Of a stretch of DNA of 64,000 bases, positions 25,937 through 34,179 are shown one piece after another. The DNA comes from RH-AL1 sp965198485 (GTDB lineage Bacteria > Pseudomonadota > Alphaproteobacteria > Rhizobiales > Beijerinckiaceae). The DNA lies in contig CBDAPQ010000005.1 of assembly GCA_965198485.1 (NCBI GenBank), positions 1,426,001-1,490,000 on the forward strand, given 5' to 3'. Below the pieces are notes generated by a model. That model saw only the letters and a program-made list of their open reading frames with translations. It was not told the origin of the DNA and did no database searches. The first letter of the stretch is position 1. Each line of letters opens with the position of its first letter. A program made the position numbers and the translations under genes.

Positions 25937-26791
25937 TCAGAACAGGTCTTCGGCGTAGTCGGCGCGAGTGACGGTGCTCGCCTCCGGCAGGGTGATGCCG
26001 ACCAGCGTCTCGCCAGCCATCACCGGCACCTTGGTCAGCGCCGCCTCAGCGAGCCGATCGATGCGAGCGGAGGCAAGGCCCTCGCCCTCGTTGACGGAGG
26101 TCACCGTTCCCAACGCCGCCTCGCCGGCGGCAAGAGATGTACCGGCGGTCGGCGGCGCCCCGTAGAAGTGCAGTTTGACGATCCTTTTGCGCGCCGAGTT
26201 GCGGTGGTGCACGCGCGACACGACCTCCTGCCCGACGTAGCAGCCCTTGTCGAAGTCGACCCCGTGCAGCAGGTCGAGGTTGGCATCGTGTACGAAGGTT
26301 TCGCTATAGGGCCAGTCAATGCCGCCGTGCGGCACGCCGAACGCGATCCGGTGAGCCTCATAGGCGGCGATGTCGTCGCTCATCCAGGCGAGCTTCTGGG
26401 AAGCGGCGACGATGCGATACCCGAGCCTGTCATGGCGCGGGTCGCGGAACGCCGGCCCCGGCGCTTCCATCAGGACCCCGCCCCAGCTCGCCGCCACCGC
26501 CAGTTCCGCGTCCACCGAGATCGTCGCTTTGGCCCGCAGTTTGAACAGGGTCAGCTTGCGCGCGAGCTCCGTTGCGAGGTCGGCGGGTGCGTCGAGCCAG
26601 AACCCCTGCGGCCGGCGGTACACGAGGAAGTCGAATAACAGCTTGCCCTGGGGCGAGAGCAGCGCCGCGTAGCGCGCCTCGTTGGAAGCCATTTGAAGGA
26701 CGGATTTCGTCACGAGGCGGTTCAGCAGGCCTTCGGCGTCCTCGCCGGTGACGGCGACGATGGCGCGATCTGGCAGCAGGCAATGCGGCAT
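25937..26791 (-). CDS. ygfZ: Folate-binding protein YgfZ (GcvT-like)
   Basis: Tetrahydrofolate-binding protein of the GcvT fold that supports iron-sulfur enzyme maturation or repair. The diagnostic segment KGCYVGQEVVSRVHHRNSAR contains the family motif KGCYxGQE with its functional cysteine. The 284 residues start at the ATG at 26791, with MPHCLLPDRAIVAVTGEDAE leading straight into the fold. It is divergent from the dihydroorotase-like gene, whose start is 64 bp away, so promoters of both must lie in that short gap. Confidence 0.92.
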   Translation of the reverse strand: MPHCLLPDRAIVAVTGEDAEGLLNRLVTKSVLQMASNEARYAALLSPQGKLLFDFLVYRRPQGFWLDAPADLATELARKLTLFKLRAKATISVDAELAVAASWGGVLMEAPGPAFRDPRHDRLGYRIVAASQKLAWMSDDIAAYEAHRIAFGVPHGGIDWPYSETFVHDANLDLLHGVDFDKGCYVGQEVVSRVHHRNSARKRIVKLHFYGAPPTAGTSLAAGEAALGTVTSVNEGEGLASARIDRLAEAALTKVPVMAGETLVGITLPEASTVTRADYAEDLF

Positions 26792-26855
26792 TTCTCTTCC
26801 TCTCGACGTTGATCTAGGAGTGCCGCGCCGATCCCGAAAGAGAACGTCCTATCAG

Positions 26856-28190
26856 ATGGCCGAGACCTACGACGTGCTGATCAAGGGCGGAACGCTCGTC
26901 AATCATGACGGCATCGGTCCTCGCGACATCGGCATCGTGGGCGGCCGCATCCGCGCTATCGGGTCGCTGGGCCACGCCAACGCCGGAGAGACGATCGATG
27001 CGACGGGCCTCCACGTCCTGCCGGGCGTTATCGACACGCAGGTGCATTTCCGCGAGCCCGGCCTGACCCACAAGGAGGACCTGGAGACGGGATCGCGCGC
27101 GGCGGTGTTGGGCGGCGTCACCGCCGTGTTCGAGATGCCCAACACCAACCCGCTGACCACGGGCGAGGCCGAGCTCTCCGACAAGGTCTCCCGCGCGACG
27201 CACCGCATGCACTGCGACTTCGCATTCTGGGTTGGGGGCACCCGGGACAACGCCGCCGATGTTGCCGAGCTGGAGCGACTGCCCGGGGCCGCTGGCATCA
27301 AGGTCTTCATGGGTTCCTCGACCGGCTCCCTGCTCGTCGCCGACGACGCCAGCGTCGCCTCGATCCTGCGCAACACGCGTCGCCGTGCCGCCTTCCACTC
27401 CGAGGACGAGTTCCGGCTGGAGGAGCGCAAGCCGATGCGCGTAGCGGGCGATCCCTCGAGCCACCCGGTCTGGCGCGATGCCGAGGCGGCGCTGCTCTGT
27501 ACGCGACGGCTGCTGCGCATCGCCCGCGAGACCAAGGCGCGCGTCCACGTGCTGCATATTTCCACCGGCGACGAGATCGCGACCCTGCGCGACAACAAGG
27601 ATCTCGCCAGCTGCGAGGTGACGCCGCACCATCTGACCCTGGTGGCGGAGGATTACGCGCGCCTCGGCACCAGGCTGCAGATGAACCCGCCGGTGCGGGA
27701 CGCGTCGCATCGGGCAGGGCTTTGGCAGGGTTTAGAGCAGGGCGTGCTCGACATCCTTGGGTCCGACCACGCCCCGCACACGGCCGAAGAGAAAGCCAAG
27801 ACCTACCCGGAGAGTCCCTCGGGCATGACCGGAGTACAGACCCTGGTACCGGTAATGCTCGACCACGTCGCCGCCGGGCGGCTGTCGCTCGAGCGTTTCG
27901 TCGATATGACCAGCGCCGGCCCGGCCCGGCTCTTCGGCATTGCCGCCAAGGGGCGCGTCGCCGCCGGCTACGATGCCGACCTGACGATCGTCGACCTCAA
28001 GCGCCGGACGATCGTCACGGACGAATGGATCGCATCGCGCTCGCGATGGACGCCCTACGACGGCAAGGCCGTGACCGGCTGGCCCATCGGTACGATCGTG
28101 CGCGGCCGACGCGTGATGTGGGAGGGCATGCTGGCGGCGACCTCCCAGGGCGAGCCGGTACGTTTCGCCGAAGCGCTGCCCGGCCGCTGA
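26856..28190 (+). CDS. Dihydroorotase-like amidohydrolase (PyrC class I type)
   Basis: Amidohydrolase-superfamily protein annotated by homology as dihydroorotase, the pyrimidine step from carbamoylaspartate to dihydroorotate. Full-length family features: MPNTNPLT, the lysine in GIKVFMG that is carboxylated to bridge metals, the metal histidines in AAFHSEDE and VHVLHIST, and the catalytic Asp in DILGSDHAPHT. The first metal motif, normally D-x-H-x-H, reads DTQVHFREPG, so the first histidine is Gln. Whether this copy is catalytic is therefore open. The ATG at 26856 gives 444 residues. No pyrB is adjacent. Confidence 0.8.
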   Translation: MAETYDVLIKGGTLVNHDGIGPRDIGIVGGRIRAIGSLGHANAGETIDATGLHVLPGVIDTQVHFREPGLTHKEDLETGSRAAVLGGVTAVFEMPNTNPLTTGEAELSDKVSRATHRMHCDFAFWVGGTRDNAADVAELERLPGAAGIKVFMGSSTGSLLVADDASVASILRNTRRRAAFHSEDEFRLEERKPMRVAGDPSSHPVWRDAEAALLCTRRLLRIARETKARVHVLHISTGDEIATLRDNKDLASCEVTPHHLTLVAEDYARLGTRLQMNPPVRDASHRAGLWQGLEQGVLDILGSDHAPHTAEEKAKTYPESPSGMTGVQTLVPVMLDHVAAGRLSLERFVDMTSAGPARLFGIAAKGRVAAGYDADLTIVDLKRRTIVTDEWIASRSRWTPYDGKAVTGWPIGTIVRGRRVMWEGMLAATSQGEPVRFAEALPGR

Positions 28191-28197
28191 GCCGTGT

Positions 28198-28980
28198 CTA
28201 CTCCGAATGAAGCCCGGCGTTCAGCGACAGGGCCATAGCGCGAAGCCGTTCCGGTGCCACCGTCCCGTAGATGGCATATGCCACGCGCCGGCTGCGCCAA
28301 GTGAAGCCGGCGTCGCGTTGCGCCGGGTCGCTGTCGTCCGCCGCGCTGCGGGTGGTCCCGATGGCGACGCGCTCGTCCTCGGCATTACGATAGCGGAAGA
28401 TCACCGTCCTTGGTGAGACGCCGCGCGCTTCCGCGCCGGTGAAGGTGAAGCCGGCGCCCGACAGGTCTGGGATGAAGGCCGTCGGCGGCGGTTCGGCGAT
28501 CGCGGCAGTCGTAGTCGCATCCAGCTCGCCGAAGGCGAGTGCGGCAACGGTACGGTCGGCCAGCATGCGCTCTCCGCCCTGGTGGCGGGCAGGGGGCATC
28601 CGCGCGCTGTCCGCCGGCAGCTCGGAGAAGTACCAGGAGCCGGCCAACCCCGCTGCCACGAGCGATCCCGTCGCCGCACCCGTCAGGGCGCGGCGCCATT
28701 TCGCCGGCTTCGCCGCGGTGGCCGGCACAACCTCTTCGGGCGGGATCGCGTGAAGCTGCGGTGGCGTTCGCAGATCGAGCGCGCGGGGCAGGGGCTCGTC
28801 TTCGACGCCGGCGAAGAGGGCGCGAATCAGGTCGTTCTGGTCCTGCCAGGCTTCCACCAGCGCGCGGTCGCGTGGGGAGGCGGCGGCGCGCCTCAGGACA
28901 TCGGCGCGACGATCGGGATCGAGATGGCCGTCAACGAGCCTGTGAAGATCGGCGTCGCTTAGGAGCAAGGCAGGACCCAT
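28198..28980 (-). CDS. Putative anti-sigma factor, single-pass membrane protein
   Basis: The N-terminus (LLSDADLHRLVDGHLDPDRRADVLRR) resembles the cytoplasmic anti-sigma domain of RsiW/ChrR-like proteins, though the HxxxCxxC zinc motif is absent. One membrane segment lies at about 97-118 (TGAATGSLVAAGLAGSWYF), and the C-terminal 140 residues would be periplasmic, with no recognised domain. It starts one base after the stop of the sigma-like gene upstream, so the two are translationally coupled, the usual layout of an ECF sigma factor and its antagonist. Function is inferred from this pairing. Confidence 0.65.
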   Translation of the reverse strand: MGPALLLSDADLHRLVDGHLDPDRRADVLRRAAASPRDRALVEAWQDQNDLIRALFAGVEDEPLPRALDLRTPPQLHAIPPEEVVPATAAKPAKWRRALTGAATGSLVAAGLAGSWYFSELPADSARMPPARHQGGERMLADRTVAALAFGELDATTTAAIAEPPPTAFIPDLSGAGFTFTGAEARGVSPRTVIFRYRNAEDERVAIGTTRSAADDSDPAQRDAGFTWRSRRVAYAIYGTVAPERLRAMALSLNAGLHSE

Positions 28981-28981
28981 G

Positions 28982-29506
28982 TCAGCCGACGACGAGACGC
29001 AGATAGGGGACGCGTGCCCCTTCCGGCGCGCGGAGCGGTGCCGGTGCGTCGAGGCCGTGGCCGAGAGCGGTGCGGGCGCGTGTCAGTCGCTCGAACAGCA
29101 CCGGCAGCGAGATGCGTAGGATCCGCGCCGCGACAGCGTGCTCGAACCTCTCGATCGTCACCAGGAGCAAGGCCTCGCGTTCTTCCAAGGTCAGGCGCAA
29201 CAGCGCGGCGCTGAGCCGGTCCGACGGCGGGGGAACAGACGCGCCGCCCGACGTCGATCGACGCCCCGCGCCGGCTGCGATCTCGGACCGCTCGGCGGGA
29301 GCGAGGTCGCGATGCAATTGGGTCACCGTGGCGAAGAGGCGGACCGGAAGGTCGGATTCGCCTCGCAGCGCGCGCGCGCCGATAGCGCGCATCAAGGTCG
29401 CGTGCACCAGCGTGTCGGACACCTCGCACGGCTTGGCGCTGCACGAAACGAGGGCTCGGGCATATCGGCGAAGCCGCGGCGTCATGACCCTGAGTTCGTC
29501 CCGCAC
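28982..29506 (-). CDS. Atypical sigma-70 family (ECF-like) protein
   Basis: A 174-residue protein with an ECF-like plan: helical N-terminal part (LRRYARALVSCSAKPCEVSDTLVHATLMRA), Ala/Ser/Gly/Pro-rich linker (about 85-97), and a sigma-4-like helix-turn-helix (LLRLTLEEREALLLVTIERF then AVAARILRISLPVLFERL). The region 2 sequence is poorly conserved compared with normal ECF factors, so promoter recognition may be altered or lost. It is followed after one base by a membrane anti-sigma candidate. The assignment rests on the domain plan and the neighbour. Confidence 0.6.
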   Translation of the reverse strand: MRDELRVMTPRLRRYARALVSCSAKPCEVSDTLVHATLMRAIGARALRGESDLPVRLFATVTQLHRDLAPAERSEIAAGAGRRSTSGGASVPPPSDRLSAALLRLTLEEREALLLVTIERFEHAVAARILRISLPVLFERLTRARTALGHGLDAPAPLRAPEGARVPYLRLVVG

Positions 29507-29700
29507 ACCCCTGCCCTCAACGCCCTAAACGCGCTGGTTCACTTTCGAATGCGCGTTAATCGAAAAGTAACCAATTTCGGGTCGGCTGCCTACGCCATTC
29601 TTTAGAGTCGCAGCATTCGTCCGTCGGCTTGCAACCATCATGCGCTGCGCTTAAACGCGACTGTTCGTCGGCGGGACGCCGTCGTTCTTGCGGGACCAGG

Positions 29701-30546
29701 ATGACCGAAGCGGCTTTGAGAGCGACCACCACGAAAACGGGGCTGCTCGCAGGCAAACGCGGGCTTGTGCTCGGCGTCGCCAACAATCGGTCGATTGCCT
29801 GGGGCATCGCTAGACAGGCGGCGGCGCAGGGCGCCGAACTCGCCTTCACCTATCAGGGCGAGGCTCTGGGCAAGCGCGTACGCCCGCTCGCCGAGGAGCT
29901 CGGCGCCAAGGTGGTCGGCCATTGCGACGTCACCGACCCGGCCTCGATCGACGCCGTGTTCAAGGTCGTCGAGGAGGATTGGGGCGAGCTCGACTTCCTC
30001 GTGCACTGCATCGCCTTTTCCGACCATCGCCAGCTGACCGGGCGCTACGTCGACACGACGGCCGACAATTTCGCGATGACGATGATGATCTCCTGCTACT
30101 CCTTCACGGCGGTGGCGCAGCGCGCCGAGAAGCTGATGAAGAACGGCGGTTCGATGCTGACGCTGACCTATTTCGGCGCCGAGAAGTGGATGCCGCACTA
30201 CAACGTCATGGGGGTCGCCAAGGCGGCGCTCGAGGCCAGCGTGATGTACCTGGCGGCCGACCTCGGCGAGAAGGCGATCCGCGTCAACGCGATCTCGGCC
30301 GGCCCGATCAAGACGTTGGCAGCCTCGGGCATCGGTGACTTCCGCTACATCTTGAAGTGGAACGAGTACAACGCGCCGCTACGGCGCACCGTCACCACCG
30401 ACGAGGTCGGCGAGACGGCGGCCTTCCTGCTGTCGGATTTCTCGCGCGGCATCACCGGCGAGGTGCTGCACGTCGACGCCGGCTACCACATCGTCGGCAT
30501 GAAGAACCCGGCGGCGCCCGACATCGGCGCGTTGATCAAGGAGTAG
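29701..30546 (+). CDS. fabI: Enoyl-[acyl-carrier-protein] reductase FabI
   Basis: NADH-dependent last reductive step of each fatty-acid elongation round and the target of triclosan-type inhibitors. SDR fold with the atypical nucleotide motif GVANNRSIAWGIA and catalytic Tyr157, Tyr167 and Lys174 in TYFGAEKWMPHYNVMGVAK. DAGYHIVGM near the end is typical of FabI. The ATG at 29701 is chosen because homologues begin here; the frame is open to 29629 but without conservation. aroC follows after a short gap that holds a small hairpin. Confidence 0.95.
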   Translation: MTEAALRATTTKTGLLAGKRGLVLGVANNRSIAWGIARQAAAQGAELAFTYQGEALGKRVRPLAEELGAKVVGHCDVTDPASIDAVFKVVEEDWGELDFLVHCIAFSDHRQLTGRYVDTTADNFAMTMMISCYSFTAVAQRAEKLMKNGGSMLTLTYFGAEKWMPHYNVMGVAKAALEASVMYLAADLGEKAIRVNAISAGPIKTLAASGIGDFRYILKWNEYNAPLRRTVTTDEVGETAAFLLSDFSRGITGEVLHVDAGYHIVGMKNPAAPDIGALIKE

Positions 30547-30586
30547 GCCTTCCTTCCCCTCAAGGGGAGAAATGAAGGGCCCGCCC

Positions 30587-31672
30587 ATGTCCCACAACAC
30601 CTTCGGCCACCTCTTTCGCGTCACCACCTTTGGCGAGAGCCACGGCAGGGCAATCGGCTGCGTGATCGACGGCTGCCCGCCGCTGATCCCGCTGGAGGAG
30701 ACCGACATCCAGCTGTTCCTGGATCAGCGCAAGCCGGGGCAGTCGCGTTTCACAACGCAGCGCCGCGAGAGCGACACGGTGCGCATCCTGTCCGGCGTGG
30801 TGCCCGATCGAAGCGGCCACCAGGTCACCACCGGCACGCCGATCGCGCTCGTTATCGAGAACGAGGACCAGCGCTCCAAGGACTACGACGCGCTGCGCGA
30901 TACCTATCGGCCGGGCCACGCCGACTTCACCTACGAGGCCAAGTACGGCATCCGCGACCATCGCGGTGGCGGGCGCTCCTCCGCGCGCGAGACGGCGTGC
31001 CGGGTGGCAGCGGGCGCGATCGCGCGCAAGGTGGTGCCCGGCGTGACGATTCGCGGCGCGCTGGTCCGGATGGGCGAGCACGCCGTCGATCGTGCGCGGT
31101 GGGACTGGGACGAGGTCGCCCGCAACCCGTTCTTCTGCCCCGACGCCGAGGCGGCCAAGGCATTCGAGACCTACCTCGACGGCATCCGCAAGGCCGGCTC
31201 GTCGGTTGGCGCCGTGCTCGAGGTGGTGGCCGAGGGCGTGCCGGCCGGCTGGGGCGCACCGCTCTACGCCAAGCTCGATGCCGACCTCGCCGGCGCTTTC
31301 ATGTCGATCAACGCCGTCAAGGGCGTCGAGATCGGCGATGGCTTTGCTGCCGCCGCCCTGCGCGGCGAGGACAATGCCGACGAGATGCGGCCCGGCACCG
31401 ATGGTCGCCCTGCTTTCTCCGCCAACCACGCCGGTGGCGTCCTGGGCGGGCTCTCGACCGGGCAGCCGATCGTGCTGCGCTTCGCGGTGAAGCCGACGTC
31501 GTCTATCCTGAGGCCACGCCAGAGCGTCACGCGCGGCGGTGAGCCCACGGAGGTCGTCACCAAGGGCCGCCACGACCCCTGCGTTGGCATTCGTGCCGTG
31601 CCCGTCGGCGAGGCCACCATGGCCTGCGTGCTGGCTGACCACTTCCTGCGCCATCGCGGGCAGGTGGGCTGA
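30587..31672 (+). CDS. aroC: Chorismate synthase
   Basis: Converts EPSP to chorismate, the branch point of aromatic amino acid synthesis, using reduced FMN. Family motifs are present: GESHGRAIGCVIDGCPP near the N-terminus, RPGHADFTYEAKYGIRDHRG with GGRSSARET after it, and RQSVTRGG with the C-terminal RHDPCVGIRAVPV. From the ATG at 30587 the protein has 361 residues, the classic size, and starts MSHNTFGHLFRVTTFGES. An ATG at 30572 would add five residues and has GGGGAGAA just upstream, so it cannot be excluded. A strong bidirectional terminator follows. Confidence 0.96.
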   Translation: MSHNTFGHLFRVTTFGESHGRAIGCVIDGCPPLIPLEETDIQLFLDQRKPGQSRFTTQRRESDTVRILSGVVPDRSGHQVTTGTPIALVIENEDQRSKDYDALRDTYRPGHADFTYEAKYGIRDHRGGGRSSARETACRVAAGAIARKVVPGVTIRGALVRMGEHAVDRARWDWDEVARNPFFCPDAEAAKAFETYLDGIRKAGSSVGAVLEVVAEGVPAGWGAPLYAKLDADLAGAFMSINAVKGVEIGDGFAAAALRGEDNADEMRPGTDGRPAFSANHAGGVLGGLSTGQPIVLRFAVKPTSSILRPRQSVTRGGEPTEVVTKGRHDPCVGIRAVPVGEATMACVLADHFLRHRGQVG

Positions 31673-31681
31673 GCAAAGCTT

Positions 31682-31714
31682 AAAAAGAAACGGCACCTGT
31701 CAGGGTGCCGTTTT
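31682..31714. terminator. Bidirectional terminator between convergent aroC and hemA
   Basis: CGGCACC (31691-31697), loop TGTCAG, GGTGCCG (31704-31710) with A-rich sequence on the left and TTTT on the right, so it can stop transcription from both sides. It lies exactly between the two convergent genes. Confidence 0.9.
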
Positions 31715-31743
31715 CAAGCCTCGTTTGCTTCTGGCGCCGGCGT

Positions 31744-33054
31744 TTACTCGGCGGCGATCTTGAAGTCGGGGAACGAGCAGGCGGCATCGACCTTGGGCTC
31801 GTTCGCGGCCTTAGCCTTGGAGCGGAACGCCACGATCTTGGGCTCCTCGAAGGCCAACCCCAGCGTTTTCCACACGTCGACCAATGCGTCGACCAGCGCG
31901 GCGACGTGGGCATCGGTGTGGAACGGCGTCGGCGTGATGCGCAGGCGCTCGGTCCCCTTAGCGACCGTCGGGTAGTTGATCGGCTGGATGTAGACGTTGT
32001 GGCGCTCCAGCAGCATGTCGGAGGCGGCCTTGCACAGCTCGGCGTCGCCGACGAACACCGGCACGATGTGCGAGGGGTTGGCCATCACCGGCAGGCCGGC
32101 GGCCGAGAGCGCATGCTTGGTCAGCAGTGCCTGGCGCTGGTGGCGGGCGCGCAGCGCGTTGCCCTTTTTAAGGATCTGCACGGCCTTCGTGGCGGCGGCG
32201 GCGATCGCAGGCGGCAGCGCCGTCGTGAAGATAAAAGAGCCGGCGTAGGAGCGCACGGCGTCGACAATCATCTTGTCGGCGGCAATGTAGCCGCCCAGCG
32301 TGCCGAACCCCTTGGCCAGCGTGCCCTCGATCACGTCGACGCGGCCCATCAGGCCCTCGCGGTCGGCGATGCCGCCGCCGTGCTCGCCGTAGAGGCCGAC
32401 GGCGTGGACCTCGTCCATATACGTCATCGCATTGTACTTCTCGGCGAGATCGCAGATCTCCCTGATCGGCGCGATGTCGCCGTCCATCGAGTAGAGGCTC
32501 TCGAAAACGATCAGCTTGTTGCGCTCGGGACCGGCGGCGCGCAGCAGTTCCTCGAGATGCGCCACGTCGTTGTGGCGGAAGATCATGCGCTGCGCCGAGG
32601 AGCGGCGCACGCCCTCGATCATCGAGTTATGGTTCAGCGCGTCCGAGAGGATCAGGCAGTCGGGAATGAGATCGGCGATCGTCGCGATCGAGGCGAGATT
32701 GGAGATCCAGCCCGAGGTGAAGACCAGCGCGCCGTCCTTGCCGTGAAGGTCGGCCAGCTCGGCCTCGAGCTTGACCAGAGGATGGCTGGTGCCGGCGATG
32801 TTGCGCGTGCCGCCCGCACCGACGCCGTGCTTGGCCGCGGTCTCGGTCATGGCGCCGATAACTTCGGGATGGCGACCCATGCCCAGATAGTCGTTCGAGC
32901 ACCAAATGGTGACGTCTTCGGCGTGGCCGCTGCTGCGGTGCCAAAGGGCGGTGGGGAAATGTTCGGCACTACGCTCGAGATCGGCGAACACTCGGTAGCG
33001 GCGTTCCGCTTCCAGCTTGCCGATGGCGTTGGCGAAGTGATGGCGATAGCTCAT
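31744..33054 (-). CDS. hemA: 5-aminolevulinate synthase (C4 pathway)
   Basis: PLP enzyme that condenses glycine and succinyl-CoA to 5-aminolevulinate, the first step of heme and bacteriochlorophyll synthesis in alphaproteobacteria. Landmarks: TIWCSNDYLGMGRHPEV, GTRNIAGTSHPLVKLE, YMDEVHAVGLYGEHGGG, and the PLP lysine in GTLAKGFGTLGGYI. I start at the ATG at 33054 (MSYRHHFANAIGKLEAERRY), where homologues begin; a longer frame to 33120 would begin with TTGACA, which looks like a promoter -35 box rather than a start. At 436 residues it is full length. Confidence 0.95.
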   Translation of the reverse strand: MSYRHHFANAIGKLEAERRYRVFADLERSAEHFPTALWHRSSGHAEDVTIWCSNDYLGMGRHPEVIGAMTETAAKHGVGAGGTRNIAGTSHPLVKLEAELADLHGKDGALVFTSGWISNLASIATIADLIPDCLILSDALNHNSMIEGVRRSSAQRMIFRHNDVAHLEELLRAAGPERNKLIVFESLYSMDGDIAPIREICDLAEKYNAMTYMDEVHAVGLYGEHGGGIADREGLMGRVDVIEGTLAKGFGTLGGYIAADKMIVDAVRSYAGSFIFTTALPPAIAAAATKAVQILKKGNALRARHQRQALLTKHALSAAGLPVMANPSHIVPVFVGDAELCKAASDMLLERHNVYIQPINYPTVAKGTERLRITPTPFHTDAHVAALVDALVDVWKTLGLAFEEPKIVAFRSKAKAANEPKVDAACSFPDFKIAAE

Positions 33055-33244
33055 CCTGAACCCTATGCGCTGCGACTTCGGACTGGCCGCCGTCACAGTG
33101 TCAACCGCGGCGACTGTCAACCTAGGCTGACACCCTATTCATACTCTGGAATGGAGTTATAGCAATTCCAAAATGACCTGCCGAGAGGCAGATGGTCCCA
33201 CTGCGTGCATTTCCAACCGCAGAAGTTGCGAAAACCATGCAGCG

Positions 33245-33481
33245 TCAGTCGCGGATCGGCTCGTGGCGCAACGCAACGCGCATGAAGAGGTAGAGCAGCA
33301 CGAAACCGGACAGACCGAAGATGACCTCGAGGCCGCGGCTGATCAGCGGCGGCAACGACAGAATGCCGCCGAGCGCCCAGCCCGCCGCCCAGGACGCGCC
33401 GACGACCTCCGTGCCGACAAGGATCGCCACGGCAACAAGGGTCGAAAGCTTCACAGGGTTGATCGATCCACGTGCGGCCAC
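33245..33481 (-). CDS. Small two-helix membrane protein, unknown function
   Basis: A 78-residue protein with two hydrophobic segments, about 12-41 (TLVAVAILVGTEVVGASWAA and on) and 51-71 (LEVIFGLSGFVLLYLFMRVAL), and short charged ends. The start is GTG (33481), with a second GTG at codon 10 that would begin MKLSTLVAVA. I do not recognise the family. It lies upstream of hemA on the same strand, with about 190 bp between. Similar small proteins are common in Rhizobiales, but no role can be assigned. Confidence 0.6.
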   Translation of the reverse strand: MAARGSINPVKLSTLVAVAILVGTEVVGASWAAGWALGGILSLPPLISRGLEVIFGLSGFVLLYLFMRVALRHEPIRD

Positions 33482-33723
33482 AGTCTCGATCCTCCATCTC
33501 TTCCAGAATTGCCTAAGAGAACTGCCTGGTGATCAGAAATCTAGCGACCGATGTCGTGACAGTCCGGGCGTGTCGCCGCCCCGACGCCCGACTTGCGCTA
33601 TCCTCGGATGGTTGTCAAAAATGACCTCGGTTGGACGAAGCATCGGTCCAAGTCGTAACGAGGACAGCAGTCGGCCTCGCAAAAGCTGATGACCGAGCGC
33701 GTTGATCCTTTCGACTCCCGCGC

Positions 33724-34143
33724 TTAGGAGCGCGCTGAAACCGGCTCGTTCATGCCTTTGCCGAAGCCCTCGACGATCGCGTCGTGGAAGCGCGTGAGCC
33801 AAGCCTCCGCCTCCGCCGCGCGTAGCAGCGCAGCCTCGGCGCGCTTCTCCGCGGCCGTAGCACGCTGCTCGGCAGCCTTCATCTGCTCTTTATGGAAAGC
33901 GGCGAGCTGCTTGGAATAGTCCTCCGCCGTTTGCGCCCGCTCTTCGGCCCAGCGCACGGCGTTGGAGGCCTCGTTGATCAAGTCGATCGCCGCGCCCCAA
34001 TCGCGCCGTTCGGCCGTCGGCGGCACGTCGGCGGTCGGCTCCGTGCGAGCCTGGAACTGAAACACCTTCTCGCGCGCGCTGGGCGCCGCTTCGTTCTCGG
34101 GCTTGTCCTCGTCGAGCATCATTTTCCTGATCTCCATGTTCAT
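33724..34143 (-). CDS. Unknown 139-residue coiled-coil protein (third gene of coiled-coil locus)
   Basis: No recognised domain. Residues about 50-125 form a heptad-rich, Ala/Glu/Lys-rich helix (AEERAQTAEDYSKQLAAFHK, then EQRATAAEKRAEAALLRAAE), with an acidic N-terminal tail. No signal peptide or membrane helix. It lies 36 bp downstream of the 492-residue coiled-coil gene on the same strand and is probably its operon partner. The likely role is structural or as a binding partner, by inference from composition only. Confidence 0.6.
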   Translation of the reverse strand: MNMEIRKMMLDEDKPENEAAPSAREKVFQFQARTEPTADVPPTAERRDWGAAIDLINEASNAVRWAEERAQTAEDYSKQLAAFHKEQMKAAEQRATAAEKRAEAALLRAAEAEAWLTRFHDAIVEGFGKGMNEPVSARS

Positions 34144-34179
34144 ATCTCCTGCAAACAGGGCACGCGTCGAATTTCGCGA

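Noticed and set aside
30554..30572. Small hairpin over the aroC ribosome site as a regulatory switch
   Set aside because: TCCCCT/AGGGGA is only six pairs and such pairing with a purine-rich ribosome site arises easily; not enough to claim control.
33055..33120. Longer hemA start at TTG 33120
   Set aside because: The added residues are not conserved in the family, and the TTG is part of TTGACA, a probable -35 box.
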